64,000 nucleotides of DNA from Bradyrhizobium liaoningense (GTDB lineage: Bacteria; Pseudomonadota; Alphaproteobacteria; Rhizobiales; Xanthobacteraceae): NCBI RefSeq assembly GCF_018130955.1, contig NZ_JAFCJM010000003.1, forward strand, positions 62,001 through 126,000, read 5' to 3'. The position numbers were made by a program, and so were the translations under genes. Shown here piece by piece: positions 17,459 to 25,886 of this stretch (positions are counted from its first letter, which is position 1; the number at the start of each line of letters is the position of its first letter). The notes under the pieces were generated by a model that ran no database searches, was not told the DNA's origin, and saw nothing but the letters and a program-made list of their open reading frames with translations.

Positions 17459-18172
17459 ATGAAGCCTTCCGTGGTCACGTTTGAGCCGAACGGGAATTTC
17501 TGCAAGGACTGTTCGATACGCGGATCCAGTGTCTGCTCGGCGCTCGATGCGGCCGAGCTGCGCCAGTTGGAGCATTTGGGACGTCGCGTCCAGTTCTCGA
17601 CCTGCGAGACGGTCTTCTCCGAGGAAGACATCACGACCTCCTATTTCAACGTGCTCGACGGGGTCATGCGGCTCTACAAGCTCTTGCCGGACGGACGGCG
17701 GCAGATCGTCGGATTTGCGCTCCCCGGCGACTTCCTGGGGATGAATATCTCGGGCCGGCACAATTTTTCGGCCGATGCAATCGGTTCGGTGGCGGTTTGC
17801 CAGTTTGCCAAGGTGCCGTTCGGCCGCTTCATCGAGGACAGGCCGCATCTTCTGCGGCGCATCAACGAACTGGCGATTCGCGAATTGACCCAGGCGCGCG
17901 AACACATGGTCCTGCTTGGCCGCCGCTCGGCGGAGGAGAAGGTTGCGACCTTTCTCCTGAGTTGGCGCGAGCGGCTCGTCCCGCTCAACGGGCCGTCGAA
18001 TACGGTGCCGCTGCCGATGAGCCGGCAGGACATCGCGGATTATCTCGGCCTGACCATCGAAACGGTCAGCCGCACCTTCACCAAGCTCGAGCGCGACGGG
18101 GTGATCGAGATCATCCACGGCGGTATCAGCCTGCTCGATCCGGCGCGCGCGGAGGCCTTGGCTGCGGCCTGA
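17459..18172 (+). CDS. FNR-type oxygen-sensing regulator (FixK1/FnrN/AadR-like)
   Basis: Crp/Fnr regulator of 237 residues. The N-terminal cluster CKDC...C (Cys15, Cys18, Cys26) plus Cys114 matches the four [4Fe-4S] ligands of oxygen-sensing FNR proteins. A cyclic-nucleotide-like beta-roll follows. The helix-turn-helix near 182-215 includes ETVSRTF, the E-x2-SR pattern that reads TTGA half sites. It is therefore a good candidate to act on the TTGA-N6-TCAA boxes around it. In rhizobia similar proteins are FnrN or FixK1, and in Rhodopseudomonas AadR. Which orthologue this is cannot be decided here. Confidence 0.9.
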   Translation: MKPSVVTFEPNGNFCKDCSIRGSSVCSALDAAELRQLEHLGRRVQFSTCETVFSEEDITTSYFNVLDGVMRLYKLLPDGRRQIVGFALPGDFLGMNISGRHNFSADAIGSVAVCQFAKVPFGRFIEDRPHLLRRINELAIRELTQAREHMVLLGRRSAEEKVATFLLSWRERLVPLNGPSNTVPLPMSRQDIADYLGLTIETVSRTFTKLERDGVIEIIHGGISLLDPARAEALAAA

Positions 18173-18202
18173 GCCGGCCTTTCCACGAGCGATCTCCAAA
18201 AT

Positions 18203-18216
18203 TTGATCCCGATCAA
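18203..18216. promoter_or_regulatory. FNR/FixK-type box
   Basis: TTGATCCCGATCAA is a perfect palindrome centred 61 bases before the ATG of a 41-residue reading frame. This is good class II spacing for a start site near 18251. Confidence 0.75.
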
Positions 18217-18270
18217 AGACGTCCGGCGGCCGCGGAAAAATAATGCCCTCAAATTTCGAGGGAGGGCAGG

Positions 18271-18396
18271 ATGCCGACCGACGCGTTGCTGATGACCATT
18301 GCCGTTGTTGCCGTCTTTGTTGCGTTCGCTGCGGTCCTGGCGTGGGCCGACCGGCAGACGCGCGACCTCAAACCGAACGAACCGGGCAGGCGTTGA
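18271..18396 (+). CDS. 41-residue single-span membrane protein
   Basis: A short frame with GGAGGG 6 bases upstream of ATG. The product begins MPTDALLMTIAVVAVFVAFA, has one transmembrane helix (about 5-25) and a charged tail ending in KPNEPGRR. A perfect FNR-type box precedes it. Size and layout recall small subunits of respiratory complexes such as CcoQ- or CydX-like proteins, but no specific signature allows assignment. The following gap to 18684 holds no other recognisable gene. Confidence 0.6.
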   Translation: MPTDALLMTIAVVAVFVAFAAVLAWADRQTRDLKPNEPGRR

Positions 18397-18684
18397 AGCC
18401 TCCGCCGCCGGAATCACCTCTCTGACGCACCGCCAGGGCCGGGTTCCACAGCGGCGATTGCCGTGCGAGCTCCGCATCCAGGGCAAAACCGCGCTCCGCG
18501 GCCCCTGCAACTCTGCATCGCCTGAAACGCATCGGCGCAGCTTGCGGCTGCGTGCTCCCCGGCGCGATCCATCGCATTTTCGCAGCACTTGTCTAAAACC
18601 GGGCACATGGTTTCCGGTTGAAAAGCTTGGCAACGTTGACTACGCAGGAACCCAAGTGCCTCGCAGTCTTAGGAGCCCGGCGGC

Positions 18685-19413
18685 GTGCCTCAGGACAAGA
18701 CCGGCGATCCCCGACAATCGTCGGGCAACAAGCTATCGGTTCTGCGCAAGCACCCGATCTTCGCGGATCTGGAGCCCGACGCGCTCGATCAGCTCTGCCG
18801 CTACGCCAAGCACTCCACCGTGAAGCGCGGCGCGACCATCGCGGCCAAGGGCGACCCCGGCAACAATCTGTTTGCGGTGGTCTCGGGCACGGTGAAGATA
18901 TCCTCCTCGTCGCCCGACGGCCGGAATGCCATTCTCAATTTGATCGGACCGGGAGAAATTTTTGGCGAGATCGCCGTCCTGGACGGCGCGCCGCGGTCGG
19001 CCGACGCGACCGCCAACACCAATTGCGAGCTCTACATTATCGATCGCCGCGACTTCCTGCCCTTCGTGAAGAGCCAGCCGGCTCTGGCGATGAAGTTCAT
19101 CGAGCTGCTGTGCGCACGCCTGCGCTGGACCAGCCAGCAGGTCGAGCAGGTGATTCTGCAAAACCTCCCTGGGCGGCTCGCGAGCGCGCTGCTCGGACTG
19201 ACCGAAGAGCGCAAGCTCGATTCCGGCAGCGGCACGCTCGCGATCACCCAGCAGGAGATCAGCGAGATGGTCGGCATGACGCGCGAGAGCATCAACAAAC
19301 AGCTCCGCGCCTGGGCCGGTCGCAACTGGGTGCGCCTCGAGCATGGCGCCATCGTTGTGCTCGACACTGATGCGCTGCGCGAGCTCGCCGAGAGCGGCCC
19401 CGAAGGCGAGTGA
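18685..19413 (+). CDS. Crp/Fnr family regulator without Fe-S ligands
   Basis: Regulator of 242 residues with a cNMP-binding beta-roll (about 20-140, GEIFGEIAVLDGAPRSADA) and a C-terminal winged helix (ITQQEISEMVGMTRESINKQ). It lacks the N-terminal cysteine cluster of the neighbouring FNR. Its recognition helix RESINKQL differs from the E-x2-SR pattern, so it probably binds other sites. The GAPRSADA pattern suggests possible cyclic nucleotide binding. GTG start at 18685 with AGGAG 9 bases upstream. Confidence 0.85.
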   Translation: MPQDKTGDPRQSSGNKLSVLRKHPIFADLEPDALDQLCRYAKHSTVKRGATIAAKGDPGNNLFAVVSGTVKISSSSPDGRNAILNLIGPGEIFGEIAVLDGAPRSADATANTNCELYIIDRRDFLPFVKSQPALAMKFIELLCARLRWTSQQVEQVILQNLPGRLASALLGLTEERKLDSGSGTLAITQQEISEMVGMTRESINKQLRAWAGRNWVRLEHGAIVVLDTDALRELAESGPEGE

Positions 19414-19428
19414 TCGCGCGAGGCGGCG

Positions 19429-20205
19429 TCAGTCGTCGATGATGGCGACCGCGCGGGTCCAGCCCGCCGACGCCCGCTCGATCTTGACCGGAAAACACGA
19501 GACGGTGAATCCCGTCGATGGCAGCTTGTCGAGGTTGTGCAGCTTCTCGAGATGGCAATAGCCGATGTGCCGTCCGGCCTTGTGGCCTTCCCAGACCAGG
19601 CTTGCATCCCTGGTCTCGGCATATTTCTTCGCGGTGAAGACGAAGGGCGCGTCCCAGCTCCAGCCGTCGGTGCCGGTGAGCCGCACGCCGCGTTCGAGCA
19701 GATACATCGTGGCGTCATAGCCCATGCCGCAGCCTGAATTGACGTAGTCGGGCCGCCCGAACTTGGCGCCGGCGCTGGTGTTGACCACCACGATCTCCAG
19801 CGGCGACAGCGTGTGCCCGATCCGCTTCAGCTCCTTCTCGACATCCTCCGGCGTCGCCACATAGCCGTCGGGCAGGTGGCGGAAGTCGAGCTTGACGCCC
19901 GGCTGCAGGCACCATTCCAGCGGTACCTCGTCGATCGTCCAGGCGCGCTCGCCGCGATTCATGGTGGGATGAAAATGCCAGGGCGCATCGAGATGAGTGC
20001 CGTTGTGGGTCGACAGCGAGACCTGCTCGACGGCCCAGCCTTGTCCATCCGGCAGGTCCGCGGCCTTCAGCCCGTCGAAGAACTGCAGCATGCGCGGCAG
20101 GCCTTGGCTGTGATCGATGTACTGGATCGTCGGATGGTTGCCCGGCGGATCGGCCGGTACGTCGTTCTGCAGCGGCACGGAGATGTCGATCAGCTTCCGC
20201 GGCAT
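19429..20205 (-). CDS. cyclase family (kynurenine formamidase-like) metal-dependent hydrolase
   Basis: Protein of 258 residues in the putative-cyclase/KynB superfamily. The metal-binding motif HNGTHLDAPWH is present, along with the N-terminal DISVPL typical of the group. Members hydrolyse amides or lactone-like substrates; the substrate is not identifiable. Monocistronic as seen here, convergent with the Crp-like gene and divergent from the uronate dehydrogenase-like gene. Confidence 0.85.
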   Translation of the reverse strand: MPRKLIDISVPLQNDVPADPPGNHPTIQYIDHSQGLPRMLQFFDGLKAADLPDGQGWAVEQVSLSTHNGTHLDAPWHFHPTMNRGERAWTIDEVPLEWCLQPGVKLDFRHLPDGYVATPEDVEKELKRIGHTLSPLEIVVVNTSAGAKFGRPDYVNSGCGMGYDATMYLLERGVRLTGTDGWSWDAPFVFTAKKYAETRDASLVWEGHKAGRHIGYCHLEKLHNLDKLPSTGFTVSCFPVKIERASAGWTRAVAIIDD

Positions 20206-20261
20206 GGCATTTCCTCAAGACGTTTCCATCGTTGGAGGCATCTTGCGGGGCACGCGCGGCT

Positions 20262-20324
20262 GACGTCAAGCGACGCACCGGCGACGTCAAGCGACGCACC
20301 GGCGACGTCAAGCGACGCGCAGGC
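20262..20324. repeat. 21-base tandem repeat, three copies plus partial
   Basis: Unit GACGTCAAGCGACGCACCGGC repeats at 20262, 20283 and 20304 (third copy with two changes), then a partial GACGTC. The array lies in the 349-base space between the cyclase gene and the next gene, in the upstream region of both. Otherwise the space shows nothing recognisable. Confidence 0.85.
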
Positions 20325-20554
20325 GACGTCCCCCGCGCGATCCATCGATGCAACTCCTGCATTGATCGATGCCGGATTTGGCTTGGACAGGGAATGCCGC
20401 CCGTCCTAGGGACGATACTGGCGATATCGCGCTGACGCAGCACGTTCGCACAGGGACGGGCAACCGTCTCGTCCGAACCTCCAAGCCGCAACCAATAGCG
20501 GTCGAGCACAAGCACCAGAGGAACATCCATGGATACGACGAGCATGAGGCCGCG

Positions 20555-21388
20555 ATGAAGGTCGCGCTTTCCGGGGCAAGCGGCAACATTGGCAACCTGC
20601 TGCGCGCTCAGTTGCCGAGGCACGGCATCGACCTGCGCTCCGCCGGCTGGAAGCCTTCGATCGCGCCGCAGCACGAAGGCGAGGATGTCGTGAACGGCGA
20701 CCTTCGCGATGCCGCATTCGTCGATCGCTTCCTCAAGGGCGTGGACGTGCTGATTCACCTCGCCGGGACAAGCGTCGAGCGGCCCCTGCCGGAAATCATC
20801 GAGAATAACCTGATCGGCCTGCACCAGGTTTACGAAGGGGCGCGCCGCAACAACGTCAAGCGTATCGTATTCGCCAGTTCGAACCACGCCTTCGGCATGC
20901 ACCCGGTGAGCGCGAAGCTCTCTCCCGATGCGCCATTTCGCCCCGACGGTCTTTACGGCTTGTCGAAAATGTGGGGCGAGGGACTGGCGCGGATGTACTG
21001 GGACAAGCACGGAATCGAGGGAATCTCCCTCCGGATCGGGAGCTGCGAGCCCCGTCCTTCGAACGCCCGGCACCTGAGCACCTGGCTCAGCCATGACGAC
21101 ATGGTTTCCCTCGCGCTGTCCTGCATCAGGGCGCCGGCGGTCGGCTATGTCGCTGTTTGGGGCGTATCCAACAACACGCGCAGCTACCTTTCTCCGCTGA
21201 ATTCAGTCGAGATCGGCTATTCTCCACGCGACAACGCCGAGGACTTCGCGGCGGAGATCATGAAGCAGCCGAATCCGCTCGATTCGATCGCACAATCCTA
21301 CCAAGGTGGTGCGTTTGTGACGCTTGACTTCACACCTGAAGAGGAGCGCCCTAAGGCGGTCCACAGCATCTGCGCAACGACGACATAA
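20555..21388 (+). CDS. NAD-dependent epimerase/dehydratase, uronate dehydrogenase-like
   Basis: Extended SDR of 277 residues with the NAD motif GASGNIG (7-13) and the catalytic YGLSK. The C-terminal half (LRIGSCEPRP, RHLSTWLSHDDM, WGVSNNTRSY) resembles bacterial uronate dehydrogenases. These oxidise galacturonate or glucuronate to aldarolactones. ATG at 20555 fits the SDR N-terminus MKVALSGASG, although only a weak GAGG precedes it. It precedes TRAP transporter genes, supporting sugar-acid uptake and oxidation. Confidence 0.8.
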   Translation: MKVALSGASGNIGNLLRAQLPRHGIDLRSAGWKPSIAPQHEGEDVVNGDLRDAAFVDRFLKGVDVLIHLAGTSVERPLPEIIENNLIGLHQVYEGARRNNVKRIVFASSNHAFGMHPVSAKLSPDAPFRPDGLYGLSKMWGEGLARMYWDKHGIEGISLRIGSCEPRPSNARHLSTWLSHDDMVSLALSCIRAPAVGYVAVWGVSNNTRSYLSPLNSVEIGYSPRDNAEDFAAEIMKQPNPLDSIAQSYQGGAFVTLDFTPEEERPKAVHSICATTT

Positions 21389-21410
21389 TCAACTCAGGAG
21401 GAGAGACCAG

Positions 21411-22382
21411 ATGAAGACACTAACCGGTATCATTGCAGCTGCGGCACTGGCGATCACGGCGCCGCTGGCGAGCGCCCGCGATTTCCGCTCTGCCGACGTA
21501 CACCCCGCCGACTATCCGACCGTCGAGGCCGTCAAGTCCATGGGCAAGGAGCTCGCGGCGGCGAGCGGCGGCAAGCTCGGCGTGAAAGTGTTCCCCAACG
21601 GAGCCCTGGGCTCCGAGAAGGACACCATCGAGCAACTGAAGATCGGCGCGCTCGACATGATGCGGATCAACGCATCGCCGTTGAACAACTTCGTGCCGGA
21701 AACCATCACGCTGTGCCTGCCCTTCATCTTCCGGGACACCAAGCACATGCGCACCGTCCTCGACGGGCCGATCGGCGATGAGATCCTGGCGGCCATGGAG
21801 CCCGCCGGATTGGTCGGCCTTGCCTATTACGACAGCGGCGCCCGGTCCATCTACACCGTCAAGGCCCCGGTCAAGTCGCTTGCCGACCTCAAGGGCCTGA
21901 AGATCCGCGTGCAGCAATCCGACCTGTGGGTCGGCATGATCCAGAGCCTCGGCGCCAACCCGACGCCGATGCCGTATGGCGAGGTCTATACCGCTCTCAA
22001 GACCGGTCTCGTGGACGCGGCCGAAAACAACTGGCCCTCCTACGAGTCGTCGCGGCACTTCGAGGCCGCCAAGTTCTACAACATCACCGAGCACTCCCTG
22101 GCGCCCGAAGTTCTGGTGATGTCCAAGAAGGTCTGGGACACGCTGAGCAAGGAAGACCAGGCGGCGATCCGCAAGGCGGCCAAGGACTCGGTGCCGGTCA
22201 TGCGCAAGCTCTGGGACGAGCGTGAGCAGGCTTCCCGCAAGACCGTCGAGGCGGCCGGCGTTCAGGTCATCACGATCGCCAACAAGGCGGAATTCGTCGA
22301 TGCGATGAAGCCGGTCTACGCGAAGTTCGCCGCTGACGAAAAGCTGCAGAGCCTCGTCAAGCGTATCCAGGATACGAAGTAA
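21411..22382 (+). CDS. dctP: TRAP transporter substrate-binding protein (DctP type)
   Basis: Periplasmic binding protein of 323 residues with a signal peptide (about 1-22, cleaved near ASA-RD). The DctP fold includes AEFVDAMKPVYAKF near the end and the ligand-contact segment LKGLKIRVQQS. Strong AGGAGGAGA precedes ATG 21411. It should bind an organic or sugar acid for the two permeases that follow. The adjacent uronate dehydrogenase-like gene suggests a hexuronate ligand. Confidence 0.9.
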   Translation: MKTLTGIIAAAALAITAPLASARDFRSADVHPADYPTVEAVKSMGKELAAASGGKLGVKVFPNGALGSEKDTIEQLKIGALDMMRINASPLNNFVPETITLCLPFIFRDTKHMRTVLDGPIGDEILAAMEPAGLVGLAYYDSGARSIYTVKAPVKSLADLKGLKIRVQQSDLWVGMIQSLGANPTPMPYGEVYTALKTGLVDAAENNWPSYESSRHFEAAKFYNITEHSLAPEVLVMSKKVWDTLSKEDQAAIRKAAKDSVPVMRKLWDEREQASRKTVEAAGVQVITIANKAEFVDAMKPVYAKFAADEKLQSLVKRIQDTK

Positions 22383-22446
22383 GAGTATAGCGCCGGATTC
22401 CGGCGTCGCCGACCGGCGACGCCGGACCCTCGCCAAGGAGACGCCG

Positions 22447-23004
22447 ATGTCAGACCCACAGCTCGCAAGCCACGGACCGGAGGGGGAAGCCGCTGCGCCG
22501 CGGCCGTCTACCGGCCTGCTGTCGCGGATCAATGCCCCGATCGCTCGCGCGGGCATGTATGTGTCGGTGAGCGGCCTGTTCGTCATCGTCGTCGTCGTGT
22601 TCTACCAGGTGTTCGGACGCTACGTGCTCAATTCCAGCCCGACCTGGACGGAGAACCTTGCGCTGGTTCTCATCCTGTATGTCACGCTGATCGGTGCCGC
22701 GGTCGGTGTGCGCGATGCCGGGCACATCGGAATGGATAGTCTATTGGTGATGCTTCCGGATCGTACGCGAGAAGGAATCGAGCTCGTGATCCACGTTCTG
22801 GTGGCCGTGTTCGGTATCGCGATGGCCTACAATGGCTGGATACTCGGCGCTTCGGTCGGAACCGTGAAGATCCCCAATCTCGGCCTCCCGGAGGTCGCCC
22901 GCTACGTACCGCTGATCGCCTCCGGCGTCCTGATCGTCTCATTTTCAATCGAGCACATCATTGCTCTCCTGCGCGGCGAAGAGGTTGTTCCGTCATGGAA
23001 TTGA
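22447..23004 (+). CDS. dctQ: TRAP transporter small permease (DctQ type)
   Basis: Inner-membrane protein of 185 residues with four hydrophobic helices. The characteristic WTENLALVLILYVTLIGAAV and RDAGHIGMD patterns of DctQ subunits are present. It overlaps the large permease gene by 10 bases, indicating coupled translation. Confidence 0.9.
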   Translation: MSDPQLASHGPEGEAAAPRPSTGLLSRINAPIARAGMYVSVSGLFVIVVVVFYQVFGRYVLNSSPTWTENLALVLILYVTLIGAAVGVRDAGHIGMDSLLVMLPDRTREGIELVIHVLVAVFGIAMAYNGWILGASVGTVKIPNLGLPEVARYVPLIASGVLIVSFSIEHIIALLRGEEVVPSWN

Positions 23005-24287
23005 TCATTCTCGGCGCCACCTTCTTCGGCTTCCTCATCCTCGGCGTACCGGTCGCCTTCGCGATCGGCCTCTCGGCGATCTGTACCATCCTCTACGAAG
23101 GCCTGCCCGTTGCCGTCATCTTCCAGCAGATGATGTCGGGCATGAACATCTTCTCGTTCCTTGCCATTCCCTTCTTCGTCTTCAGCGGTGAGCTGATGCT
23201 GCATGGCGGCGTCGCCGACAAGATCGTGCAGCTCGCCAAGAACCTCGTCGGACACATCCGCGGCGGGCTCGGCATGGCGAACGTGGTCGCCTGCACGCTG
23301 TTCGGCGGCGTGTCCGGATCGCCCGTGGCCGACGTGTCGGCGATGGGCGCGGTGATGATCCCGATGATGAAGAAGGAAGGTTTCGATACCGACTACGCCG
23401 TCAACGTCACCACCCATGCCTCGCTGGTCGGTGCGCTGATGCCGACCAGTCACAACATGATCATCTATGCGCTCGCCGCCGGCGGCAAGGTGTCGATTGG
23501 CGCGCTGATCGCCGCCGGCCTCCTGCCGTCGCTCGTGCTGATGACGTGTATGCTGGTCGCCGCCTACGCGGTCGCGGTGAAGCGGGGCTATCCGGCCGGC
23601 AAATTCCCGGGCTGGGCCGAGGTTGTCCGCTCGTTCGCGGCGGCCCTGCCTGGCCTTTTGATCGTCGGCATCATCCTGGCGGGCATCCTGTCCGGCGTCT
23701 TCACGGCAACTGAATCCGCGGCGGTTGCGGTCACCTACACGATCCTGCTGACGTTCTTCATCTACCGCACCATGACCTGGAGGAACTTCCTGAAGGCCGC
23801 GGCCAAGGCGGTGAAGACGACGGGCGTGGTGCTGCTGCTGATCGGCGTCTCCACCATGTTCCAGTACCTGATGGGGCTCTACGAGGTGGCCGATCTCGCT
23901 GGCGCCATGATGAGCAAGGTGTCCCAGGAACCCTGGGTCATCTTCCTGCTCATCAACATCATCCTGTTCGTGCTCGGCACGTTCATGGACATGGCAGCGA
24001 CCATCCTGATCTGCACCCCGATCTTCCTGCCAATCGCGATGAAGGCGGGCATGGATCCCGTGCAGTTCGGCATGCTGATGCTGATCAACTGCGCGCTGGG
24101 GCTGAACACCCCGCCGGTCGGAACGACGCAGTTCGTCGGTTGCGCCATCGGCGGCATCTCGGTGGGCGCGGTGATGCGCACCATCCTGCCGTTCTACGCC
24201 GCCCTGATCGCAGCGCTGATGTTCGTGACTTACGTCCCAGCCTTCTCGCTTTGGCTGCCGCGCCTGCTGATGGGCTATAAAGGATAG
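22995..24287 (+). CDS. dctM: TRAP transporter large permease (DctM type)
   Basis: Inner-membrane protein of 430 residues with about twelve hydrophobic segments, typical of the DctM subunit that uses the sodium gradient. Diagnostic stretches are IPFFVFSGELMLHGG, GGVSGSPVADVSAMGAVMIP and LGLNTPPVGTTQFVG. It completes the DctPQM set. Confidence 0.93.
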   Translation: MELIILGATFFGFLILGVPVAFAIGLSAICTILYEGLPVAVIFQQMMSGMNIFSFLAIPFFVFSGELMLHGGVADKIVQLAKNLVGHIRGGLGMANVVACTLFGGVSGSPVADVSAMGAVMIPMMKKEGFDTDYAVNVTTHASLVGALMPTSHNMIIYALAAGGKVSIGALIAAGLLPSLVLMTCMLVAAYAVAVKRGYPAGKFPGWAEVVRSFAAALPGLLIVGIILAGILSGVFTATESAAVAVTYTILLTFFIYRTMTWRNFLKAAAKAVKTTGVVLLLIGVSTMFQYLMGLYEVADLAGAMMSKVSQEPWVIFLLINIILFVLGTFMDMAATILICTPIFLPIAMKAGMDPVQFGMLMLINCALGLNTPPVGTTQFVGCAIGGISVGAVMRTILPFYAALIAALMFVTYVPAFSLWLPRLLMGYKG

Positions 24288-24365
24288 CTGCCGCGCGTAC
24301 GCCGGCCTTGGCCCGCCAACGGGCCTTGCGATACTTTGCGTCACAGAAGCAGGGAGAATCTGTTC

Positions 24366-25172
24366 GTGACCGACTATCGCAAGCTCTTCGATCTCACCGG
24401 CAAGACGGCCGTGGTGCTCGGCGCCGCCTCAGGCATCGGCAAGTCATCGGCCGAGGCGCTGGCCGGGCTTGGCGCCCGCGTCGTCTGCGCCGATCGCGCG
24501 CTTGAGGCCGCGGAAGCGACGGCCGCCGCCATTCGTGACAAGGGCGGTTGGGCCGAGGCTGCCGCTTGCGATGCAGCCAGTGCTGCCAGTGTCGCCGCGC
24601 TCGCCGGGACGGTGATGGAGAAATTTCCGCGGCTCGACATCGCCGTGACGACGCCCGGGCTCAACATCCGCAAGACCATCCTCGACTACACCGAGGAGGA
24701 TCTCGACCGCGTCGTCACGCTCAATGTCAAAGGCACCGTGTGGTTCTTCCAGGCCTTTGGCCGCATCATGGTCGAGCAGAAGGGCGGCAGCATCATCGCC
24801 TGCTCCTCGGTGCGCGCGGTGACGATCGAGCCCGGCCTTGCCGTTTACGGATCGACCAAGGCGGCGATCGGACTTTTGGTGAAGGGCTTTGCCTCCGAGG
24901 TCGGCCGCGCCGGCGTTCGCGTCAATGCGATCGCGCCGAGCATCGCGGAGACCGCGCTGACCGGCCCGTTCAAAGAGCGTCCCGACATCTACAACCTCTA
25001 TGCCGGGCACACCGTGTTCAACCGCTGGAGCAGCGCCGACGAAGTCGCGACCGCGGTCGCCTATCTCGCCTCCGATGCGGCGAGCTATGTCAGCGGCAGC
25101 ACGCTGTTCGTCGACGGCGGCTGGACGGCCGTGGACGGGCCTCCGACCGGGCTCACGCAGTTGAACAGGTAG
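24366..25172 (+). CDS. short-chain dehydrogenase/reductase
   Basis: Classical SDR of 268 residues with cofactor motif GAASGIGKSSAEA, active-site Ser (ACSSVRA) and YGSTK. It oxidises or reduces a hydroxy/keto substrate with NAD(P). GTG at 24366 is preferred because it gives the usual N-terminus before FDLTGKTAVV and has AGGGAGA upstream; an in-frame start at 24336 is possible. Position after the TRAP genes suggests the next oxidative step in the same sugar-acid pathway. Confidence 0.85.
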   Translation: MTDYRKLFDLTGKTAVVLGAASGIGKSSAEALAGLGARVVCADRALEAAEATAAAIRDKGGWAEAAACDAASAASVAALAGTVMEKFPRLDIAVTTPGLNIRKTILDYTEEDLDRVVTLNVKGTVWFFQAFGRIMVEQKGGSIIACSSVRAVTIEPGLAVYGSTKAAIGLLVKGFASEVGRAGVRVNAIAPSIAETALTGPFKERPDIYNLYAGHTVFNRWSSADEVATAVAYLASDAASYVSGSTLFVDGGWTAVDGPPTGLTQLNR

Positions 25173-25187
25173 ACTAAGCCTGTCGAT

Positions 25188-25886
25188 CTAGCCGGCAAAG
25201 CCTGCGCGCACGCGCAGCTCCCGGGTGTCTGCGCCAACGAGCAGATCGATCAATGTGCGGGCCTGCGCAGGGTAGGCCGCGCGCGCCGTGACGCCGGCGG
25301 TGTACATCGTCGTCAGGTCGAATCCCGGGGGAAGTGCGCCTGACAGGGTGAGGCCCTCCGTCGCGATGATTTCGGTCGCCTGCGTGCAGCCGATCGGCCG
25401 CTTTGCGCTTGACGCCGCAAGTTCCCGCATCGCGGTCGCGCCGTTCGGAAAGATCTTCAGGCGCGATGCAACTTCATAGGCGATGCCGAGCTGGTCCAGC
25501 ACCTTGGCGACGTGCATGCCCGCGGTCGAGGCCTTGGTATCCGGGACATAGATCGCATCGGCGTCGCGGAGCGCGTCGCGCAGATCCGCCTCGGTCTTGA
25601 CTGCTACCTTGGCATCGCCGGTGCGGACCGCAAGTGCGGTCTCGACCACGCCGATATCGGCGATCGAGGAGGGCGCCACGAGCTTCTCGTCGGCGAGCTT
25701 TGTCACGAGCGCGCGTGTCAGGATGATGAGATCGGCCGCGGCGCCGTTCCGGAGCTTGTCCGCCATGATTCCGACGGCGCCGAATTCGCCGTCGATCTCG
25801 AAGCCGGTCTGCGCCTTGAACCCCGCGGCAAGACCGTGTACGAGACCTTGCGCCGCACCGCCGCTCAAAATGTTCACTGCCGTCAC
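25188..25886 (-). CDS. ModA-like substrate-binding-fold protein without signal peptide
   Basis: Protein of 232 residues with the type II periplasmic-binding fold resembling molybdate-binding ModA proteins (MTAVNILSGGAAQGLVHGLA). It has no signal peptide. The GTG start overlaps the stop of the molybdopterin subunit gene (GTGA junction), so it is translationally coupled to a molybdoenzyme. It may act in the cytoplasm in cofactor handling or ligand sensing, or an export signal may have been lost. No permease or ATPase gene is adjacent. Confidence 0.7.
   Translation of the reverse strand: MTAVNILSGGAAQGLVHGLAAGFKAQTGFEIDGEFGAVGIMADKLRNGAAADLIILTRALVTKLADEKLVAPSSIADIGVVETALAVRTGDAKVAVKTEADLRDALRDADAIYVPDTKASTAGMHVAKVLDQLGIAYEVASRLKIFPNGATAMRELAASSAKRPIGCTQATEIIATEGLTLSGALPPGFDLTTMYTAGVTARAAYPAQARTLIDLLVGADTRELRVRAGFAG

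Noticed and set aside
20262..20324. Short repeats considered as a CRISPR array
   Set aside because: Units are directly adjacent with no spacers, and no cas genes are present.
22902..24344. 480-codon antisense frame opposite the TRAP large permease
   Set aside because: His/Asp/Gln-rich composition typical of shadow frames; the sense strand encodes a clear DctM.
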